Shown: positions 59,360-64,000 of the stretch, one piece after another
Layout of the letters: each line of letters starts with the position of its first letter
Position numbering within the stretch: the stretch's first letter is position 1
Source of the DNA: CANKHA01 sp963750965
Lineage (GTDB): Bacteria > Pseudomonadota > Alphaproteobacteria > Rhizobiales > Xanthobacteraceae
DNA: 64,000 bases
Direction of reading: 5' to 3'
Assembly: GCA_963750965.1 (NCBI GenBank)
Contig: CAVVSK010000026.1
Span: forward strand, 1-64,000
Position numbers and translations under genes: made by a program
Notes under the pieces: generated by a model
Database searches by the model: none
What the model was told of the DNA's origin: nothing
What the model saw: only the letters and a program-made list of their open reading frames with translations

Positions 59360-59680
59360 CTAATCGAGCGGCAGCAGCGGGCCACCGTAGGCGCGGCATT
59401 CGCGCTGGCAGAAGCGGTCGCAGGCATCGTTCAGGGCGATGCAGTTTTCGGGTGCCTCCGCCGACAGGCAGGCCCGAAAATGCCGGCCACAATCCATGGC
59501 GCAGCCGCGCCAGCAGGCATCTCCTGCCCAGACCAGCGAGGCTGCCGGACTGCGCGGAATGACACGGTAGACCGTCGACGGAGGAACAGGCTTGCGCCAG
59601 ATCCCGGTCTCGGCGGCCTGGGCGGAGGACAGGGCGGCGCCGACAAGCAGCAGCCCCACAAGGAACGACAGGAATCTCAT
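59360..59680 (-). CDS. Cys-rich secreted hypothetical protein
   Basis: 106 residues. Signal peptide MRFLSFLVGLLLVGAALSSA with cleavage near AQAAE. The mature part has eight or so Cys in pairs (GDACWRGCAMDCGRHFRACL, ENCIALNDACDRFCQRECRA), spaced as in small disulfide-bonded helical-hairpin proteins. Function unknown. ATG 59680 is used because the signal peptide begins there; the frame is open to 59986 inside the next gene's 3' end. Confidence 0.75.
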   Translation of the reverse strand: MRFLSFLVGLLLVGAALSSAQAAETGIWRKPVPPSTVYRVIPRSPAASLVWAGDACWRGCAMDCGRHFRACLSAEAPENCIALNDACDRFCQRECRAYGGPLLPLD

Positions 59681-59727
59681 TTGTTGTGTCCGGGTAGCCG
59701 GAAAGAAGCATAACACAGGCAGCGTGC

Positions 59728-60690
59728 TCACTCCTGGCCGCGGATCTTCCTGAGCTTGGCGGCCATCGCGATGGTCTCGTCTTCGAGGTCCTGGCGGGCC
59801 TGTTGGCGGAGGGCCTGCGCCTCTTTCTTGTAGCTGGGCTTGAGGTGCGGCTCGAGCACTGTCCACCAGCCGTAGTTCAGTTGGGTCCATTCCTTGCGGC
59901 ATAGCAGGGCGCGCAACTGCGGCACGTACCCGTCTGCGACCAGCAAGCTTTCCAGCCTCTGGGGGTCGCTCCCCAGGACGGCGCACAGGAAGTTGTAGAC
60001 CCGCTGCTGGACCACGGCATGATCGCTCGAGAAATCCTCCAACGTCAGGGCACCCTGCTTGCCCGCCATGTGGTCGAAGAGAATGGCGGCCCCGAGCGCC
60101 GCGTTCGGTCCTCGCTCCTTGTCGTTGACGGTGAAGAAGATCGCGAAGCCGTCAGCCGAGTCTTCCTCCAGGCCGGTGAGGGGAAGGGTGAGTTGACCGA
60201 TAAGGGCATGGCCCATCTCGTGGCCGAGGATGAACTCGTTCGCCCACACCGTCAGGACGTCGGCGTTGAAGTTTTCACTCGAAATTGCCTTCGGACGACC
60301 CTTGTCGCGGTTGATGTCCGTGGTGGCCTCCGCCAGAGCGGCGCGAGTCGAGGTGAAGAAATCTGCCGGCCAGAAAATCGTCCTGCCGTCCGCATCCGTT
60401 GTCGGGTCATCGAAGCCTTTAGGGACGTTGTCGGTGACTCTGACCTCGATGTCGTGGGGCAGCGCCAGCGCTTGGTTCGCCCGGTCGGCGAAGCGCTCGA
60501 AGGCGCCCGAGTCCCGCACCAGCTTCACGGCCTCGCGGTTCTCAAGCCTGATGCCGGCGCCGTCGTATACGATCTTCACCCGGCCGTCGCGGCGTGCCGC
60601 AGCCGGGCCCGCGTCCTCGGCCACGCCGGTGCGGAGCGCGAGCGCCGTAACGGATGCGATAAGGGCGATAGCAAGGACACGCTTTCTCAT
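59728..60690 (-). CDS. DUF4344-type secreted zinc metallopeptidase
   Basis: 320 residues. Signal peptide to about 24 (ending TGVAE). The zinc motif H157-E-M-G-H161 in FILGHEMGHALIGQLTLP, with acidic residues at 175-177 (GLEEDSADGFA) as the likely third ligand, is the layout of the DUF4344 putative metallopeptidases. Substrate unknown; probably periplasmic. Preceded on its 5' side by the divergent rimO. Confidence 0.87.
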   Translation of the reverse strand: MRKRVLAIALIASVTALALRTGVAEDAGPAAARRDGRVKIVYDGAGIRLENREAVKLVRDSGAFERFADRANQALALPHDIEVRVTDNVPKGFDDPTTDADGRTIFWPADFFTSTRAALAEATTDINRDKGRPKAISSENFNADVLTVWANEFILGHEMGHALIGQLTLPLTGLEEDSADGFAIFFTVNDKERGPNAALGAAILFDHMAGKQGALTLEDFSSDHAVVQQRVYNFLCAVLGSDPQRLESLLVADGYVPQLRALLCRKEWTQLNYGWWTVLEPHLKPSYKKEAQALRQQARQDLEDETIAMAAKLRKIRGQE

Positions 60691-60935
60691 GTCGGGAACG
60701 CTGGCACAAAAATGCGCCGGTGACCACGTTCGTCACTGGTCTGTCTACGATGAACCCAGTGCATGATCTTTCCTGCCATGGCAGCTTCTGGCCCAACTCG
60801 GGCCTCTCGCGAAGTCGCTCATGCGCCGCTGGGGGAATTTGATGTTTTTGTCCCGGAAGCCGTAAAAAGCACACACGGGTCCCGATCTCGCGGCAATTCC
60901 TTGATATCGCCATCGATCCCGGCTAGCCCCTCGCC

Positions 60936-62408
60936 ATGTCAGCAAAAACCGTCATCAGTCCTGCGCCTGCGGCCGATCCGGCGCCGGCGCCGAAGATCAG
61001 CTTCGTCTCACTCGGCTGCCCCAAGGCGTTGGTGGATTCGGAGCGCATCATCACGCGCCTGCGCGCGGAGGGTTATGAGCTCTCGCGCCAGCACGAGGGC
61101 GCCGACCTGGTGGTGGTGAATACCTGCGGCTTTCTCGACAGCGCCAAGGAGGAGTCGCTTTCCTCGATCGGCGAGGCGCTCGCGGCCAATGGCAAGGTGA
61201 TCGTCACCGGCTGCATGGGCGCTGAGCCCGAAAGCATCACCCAGCGTTATCCCTCCGTGCTCGCGGTCACCGGTCCGCAGCAATACGAGAGCGTGCTCGC
61301 TGCCGTCCATCGCGCCGCGCCGCCAAAACACGATCCGTTTCTGGATCTGGTGCCGCCGGAAGGCATCAAACTCACGCCGCGGCATTATGCTTATCTAAAG
61401 ATTTCAGAAGGTTGCAACAATCGCTGCACATTTTGCATTATCCCGAAATTACGCGGCGATCTTGTCTCCCGAACCGCTGCCGACGTGCTGCGCGAAGCCG
61501 AACGGCTGGTGACGGCGGGCGTCAAAGAGCTGCTGGTCATCTCGCAGGACACTTCGGCTTATGGCCTCGATCTGAAATATGCCGGCAGTACCTGGAAAGA
61601 CCGCGAGGTACGCGCCAAATTCCTCGATCTCGCCCGCGAACTCGGCGAGTTCGGCGTCTGGGTGCGGCTGCATTACGTCTATCCCTATCCGCATGTCGAC
61701 GAGGTCATCGGGCTGATGGCCGAGGGCAAGCTGCTGCCCTATCTCGATATCCCCTTCCAGCATGCGAGCCCGGATGTGCTTCGGCGCATGAAGCGGCCGG
61801 CGGCGCAGGAAAAGACGCTGGAGCGGATCGCCCGGTGGCGCGAGATCTGCCCGCCGCTCACATTGCGCTCGACCTTCATCGTCGGCTTCCCGGGCGAGAC
61901 CGAGCAGGATTTCCAGCTGCTGCTCGACTGGCTCGACGAGGCTTCGCTCGATCGGGTCGGCTGCTTCAAATACGAGGCGGTAAAGGGTGCGGTCGCCAAC
62001 GATCTCGCGGCTGCCGTGCCGCAGGAAGTGAAAGAAGAGCGCTATCACCGCTTGATGCAGAAGCAGCAGGCCATTTCGGCGCGCCGGCTGAAGCAGAAGG
62101 TCGGAACCCGTCAGCAGATCATTATCGACGAAGTGGGGCCAGCGCGCTTTCAGGCTGAGTGGGCACCGGTCAGCCGCCCGGAAAGCGCGCAAAGATATGA
62201 ATCGAACCCGCGGTTGGACGCAAAACCGGTACCCACTTTTGCTAACCGCGCGTTTGTCTCGAAGGGCCGTACCAAAGGGGACGCGCCGGAGATCGACGGC
62301 AGCGCCTATGTGTCGAGCCGCAGGCCCTTGAAAGTCGGCGAGATTGTCACGGCCAAGATCGAGCGTGCCGACGCTTATGACCTGCACGGCAGCGTTGTCG
62401 GCTTCTAG
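60936..62408 (+). CDS. rimO: ribosomal protein S12 methylthiotransferase RimO with a repeat-encoded insertion
   Basis: Radical-SAM enzyme that methylthiolates Asp89 of ribosomal protein S12. In 490 residues: N-terminal MTTase domain (KISFVSLGCPKALVDSE, VVNTCGFLDSAKEE, VTGCMGAEPE), SAM cluster Cys160, Cys164 and Cys167 in EGCNNRCTFCIIP, and a C-terminal TRAM domain. The protein is about 40 residues longer than usual because roughly residues 402-440 (FQAEWAPVSRPESAQRYESN, RLDAKPVPTF) split the TRAM domain between IIIDEVGP and KGRTKGDAPEIDG. The insertion keeps the frame and is encoded by a palindromic repeat. Confidence 0.96.
   Translation: MSAKTVISPAPAADPAPAPKISFVSLGCPKALVDSERIITRLRAEGYELSRQHEGADLVVVNTCGFLDSAKEESLSSIGEALAANGKVIVTGCMGAEPESITQRYPSVLAVTGPQQYESVLAAVHRAAPPKHDPFLDLVPPEGIKLTPRHYAYLKISEGCNNRCTFCIIPKLRGDLVSRTAADVLREAERLVTAGVKELLVISQDTSAYGLDLKYAGSTWKDREVRAKFLDLARELGEFGVWVRLHYVYPYPHVDEVIGLMAEGKLLPYLDIPFQHASPDVLRRMKRPAAQEKTLERIARWREICPPLTLRSTFIVGFPGETEQDFQLLLDWLDEASLDRVGCFKYEAVKGAVANDLAAAVPQEVKEERYHRLMQKQQAISARRLKQKVGTRQQIIIDEVGPARFQAEWAPVSRPESAQRYESNPRLDAKPVPTFANRAFVSKGRTKGDAPEIDGSAYVSSRRPLKVGEIVTAKIERADAYDLHGSVVGF
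62140..62261 (+). repeat. palindromic repeat element inserted in frame in rimO
   Basis: About 120 bases. Inverted repeats: gcgcgctttc (62142-62151) with gaaagcgcgc (62181-62190), perfect; agtgggcaccggt (62158-62170) with accggtacccact (62225-62237), one mismatch. The part around gacgcaaaaccggtaccc resembles a repeat I have often seen between genes of rhizobial genomes. Its translation lacks any similarity to RimO. Confidence 0.7.
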
Positions 62409-62417
62409 AAAATCTCC

Positions 62418-62717
62418 TCAGTAAATCGTCGTGTAAACGCGGCGGTCCGGCGGCTCTGCCAGCAACGGCAGCCCACGTTCAAAGGCCTGCTGTACATGCG
62501 GTGCCGTCAGATGCGCGTCGAGCGCGGCATCGCTTGCCCAGGACTCGTAACATACGAATTCGAGCGGATCACTCTGGCTCTGGAAGATCTTGTAGGCGTT
62601 GCAGCCATTCTCCTTGCGCGATTCAGCGGCAAGTTCGAACAGCACAGGCCTGAGTTGCTCAACCGTCTCCGGCCGCGCAACAACCCGCAGGACAACTCTC
62701 GTTACCGGAACTGCCAT
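62418..62717 (-). CDS. antibiotic biosynthesis monooxygenase (ABM)-domain protein
   Basis: 99 residues with the ferredoxin-like ABM fold: VTRVVLRVVARPETVEQLRP, ESRKENGCNAYKIFQSQSDP (the helix and E-GC-Y element) and FVCYESWASDAALDAHLTAP with HVQQAF. Such proteins act as quinol or heme monooxygenases or as unknown small enzymes. ATG 62717 is chosen; another ATG at 62735 would add MPEGRN. It lies downstream of bioA on the same strand. Confidence 0.88.
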   Translation of the reverse strand: MAVPVTRVVLRVVARPETVEQLRPVLFELAAESRKENGCNAYKIFQSQSDPLEFVCYESWASDAALDAHLTAPHVQQAFERGLPLLAEPPDRRVYTTIY

Positions 62718-62745
62718 ATTCCGTCCCTCCGGCAATTTGCCGAGC

Positions 62746-64000
62746 TTAACCCAGAATCTTCCTGATCGCGGCGGTCAATTTGGCGAGTTCGTCCTGCCCG
62801 ATGGTGAAGGCGGGCGTGAGGTAGATGATGTTGCCGAAGGGCCGGATGAAAACGCCTTCGTCCAGCAGGCGCGCATGCATCGCGTCCAGATCGGGAATTC
62901 GATCGAACTCCACGACGCCGATTGCGCCCCGCACACGAATATCCTTTACGCCCGGCATGCCGCGGCAGGGTTCCAGTTCGCGCGCCAATGTTGCCGATAT
63001 CGCGGCGACCTGCTGCAGCCGCGGCTCCTGCTCGAACAGATCAAGCGAGGCGTTAGCTGCTGCGCAGGCGAGCGGGTTGCCCATATAGGTCGGGCCATGC
63101 ATCAACGCTTTTTTCGGATCGTCCAACCAGAAGGCGTCGAACACCTTTCGCCGCGCCACGGTCGCTGCCAGCGGCAGCGTCCCACCGCTCAGCGCCTTGG
63201 ACAGCGTGATGATGTCCGGCACGACGTCCGCTGCCTGGCAGGCGAACATGGTTCCGGTGCGTCCAAAGCCGGTGAAGATCTCGTCGAAAATGAGCAGGAG
63301 ATCGTAACGGTCCGCCGCTTGCCGCAGCCGTTGCAGCACGGCGGGCGCGTGGAATTTCATTCCGCCCGCTCCCTGCACCAGCGGCTCTACGATGATGCCG
63401 GCGAGGTCGTCCGCATGATGTTCCAGCACCTGGTGGAAAGCCGCAGTGCTTTCCTCATCGCGCGGCAGGTCGACGATGACATGCTCGGGGAGCAGGCCGC
63501 GAAACAGCGCATGCATCCCCTCCTCCGGGTCACACACCGCCATCGCGCCGGTGGTGTCGCCGTGATAGCCGTTCCGGAAGGCAATGAATTTGCGCCGCTT
63601 TGGCTCACCCTGGTTGACCCAGAACTGCACCGCCATCTTCATCGCCACTTCGACCGAGACCGAGCCCGATTCCGAAAAGAACACGCGGTCGAGATCGCCC
63701 GGTAGCAGCGCCGCCAATCGCCGCGCCAGGGACAGCGCTGGCTCATGCGCCAGCCCGCCGAACATCACATGCGGCATGATCGCGAGCTGTCGCTCCACGG
63801 CTTGGCGGATATGCGGATGATTATAGCCATGGCAGGCGGTCCACCAGGACGCGATGCCGTCGATTAGCTGCCGCCCATCGGTAAGCGTGATGCGGCAGCC
63901 ATCCGTACGCAATACCGGCAAAGGCGCAGGGGCCGTTTTCATCTGCGCATAAGGCAGCCAGACATGTGCCAGCCCCTGCGTAAGCCAGTCATGCGAGCGG
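62746..64000 (-). CDS. bioA: adenosylmethionine-8-amino-7-oxononanoate aminotransferase BioA, 5' end outside window
   Basis: PLP aminotransferase that uses SAM as amino donor to make DAPA, the third committed step of biotin synthesis. Family blocks: LIDGIASWWTACHGYNHPHI, VFFSESGSVSVEVAMKMAVQ, FRNGYHGDTTGAMAVCDP, IFDEIFTGFGRTGTMFACQ and the PLP-Lys in ITLSKALSGGTLPLA. An internal ATG at 63942 is not the start: the frame continues with HDWLTQGLAHVWLPYAQMK, normal BioA sequence, to the window edge. Rest of the bio operon is not visible. Confidence 0.96.
   Translation of the reverse strand, partial: RSHDWLTQGLAHVWLPYAQMKTAPAPLPVLRTDGCRITLTDGRQLIDGIASWWTACHGYNHPHIRQAVERQLAIMPHVMFGGLAHEPALSLARRLAALLPGDLDRVFFSESGSVSVEVAMKMAVQFWVNQGEPKRRKFIAFRNGYHGDTTGAMAVCDPEEGMHALFRGLLPEHVIVDLPRDEESTAAFHQVLEHHADDLAGIIVEPLVQGAGGMKFHAPAVLQRLRQAADRYDLLLIFDEIFTGFGRTGTMFACQAADVVPDIITLSKALSGGTLPLAATVARRKVFDAFWLDDPKKALMHGPTYMGNPLACAAANASLDLFEQEPRLQQVAAISATLARELEPCRGMPGVKDIRVRGAIGVVEFDRIPDLDAMHARLLDEGVFIRPFGNIIYLTPAFTIGQDELAKLTAAIRKILG

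Noticed and set aside
58846..59562. Plus-strand ORF of 238 residues from TTG with a signal-like start
   Set aside because: Becomes Arg/Cys-rich, runs through the TG repeat and overlaps the secreted Cys-rich gene on the opposite strand; no RBS or family match.
1..64000. CRISPR arrays, rRNA genes, toxin-antitoxin or phage-defence systems
   Set aside because: No regularly spaced repeats, rRNA sequence or recognisable defence proteins were seen; RatA is interpreted as a COQ10-type protein and not as a toxin.

Overview
The window looks like a chromosomal segment of a GC-rich alphaproteobacterium of the order Hyphomicrobiales (Rhizobiales), most like the Xanthobacteraceae/Nitrobacteraceae side. 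The reasons are the gene order and gene architectures: a PdhB with an N-terminal lipoyl domain followed by pdhC and lpdA; the run lipA-ratA-pncC-ispDF-dusB-ntrB-ntrC-ntrY-ntrX-dat-hfq-hflX; the rlpA-dacA-tmk-holB-metG-tatD order; several Bug-type (TctC) binding proteins; and small hypothetical proteins of a style common in Bradyrhizobium-like genomes. This placement is inference from memory of these families, not a search result.

Layout. 1-6.4 kb: thiamine genes thiG/thiE (both frameshifted), queF, eno, panB, a YfgM-like protein, a proline/alanine-rich lipoprotein and der. 6.5-12.9 kb: ftsB-like gene and the pyruvate dehydrogenase operon pdhA-pdhB-pdhC-(two small membrane proteins)-lpdA. 13-15.6 kb, minus strand: aldo/keto reductase, Bug protein, first CinA-C protein. 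15.8-29.3 kb: lipoate synthase, ratA, a second CinA-C protein with ispDF, dusB, the nitrogen-control genes ntrBC and ntrYX, D-amino-acid aminotransferase, hfq, hflX. 29.4-33.9 kb: a catabolic or uptake-like cluster (GlcG/HbpS protein, NMT1-like protein with two frameshifts, ThDP enzyme, TctC-type protein with a frameshift). 34-44 kb, minus strand: mazG, dps, and the housekeeping run rlpA-dacA-tmk-holB-(patatin)-metG-tatD-metallo-hydrolase. 44.1-48.4 kb: a frameshifted TctA-TctB fusion, a small membrane protein and a NhaD-type transporter.

48.5-57.9 kb is the accessory region. An intact tRNA-Ser(UGA) at 57845 is preceded by two identical 42-base copies of its 5' half, at 48556 and 53363. The two intervals between them are gene-poor, hold many small hypothetical proteins and decayed fragments (LigD, DUF3606 copy, integrase-like tails), and share repeats. 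I read this as two tandem decayed integrative elements at one tRNA gene, in which the 5' half rather than the 3' half was duplicated. The right-hand one carries a YadA-like head protein without membrane anchor and a GNAT acetyltransferase.

58-64 kb: small membrane proteins, a Cys-rich secreted protein, a DUF4344 metallopeptidase, rimO with a palindromic repeat inserted in frame in its TRAM domain, a monooxygenase-fold protein and the 3' part of bioA.

At least eight single-base frameshifts break otherwise well conserved proteins, mostly at short homopolymers and all outside the core housekeeping genes; whether they are real decay or sequence error cannot be decided from this window. No CRISPR array, rRNA, complete transposase or recognised defence system was seen.
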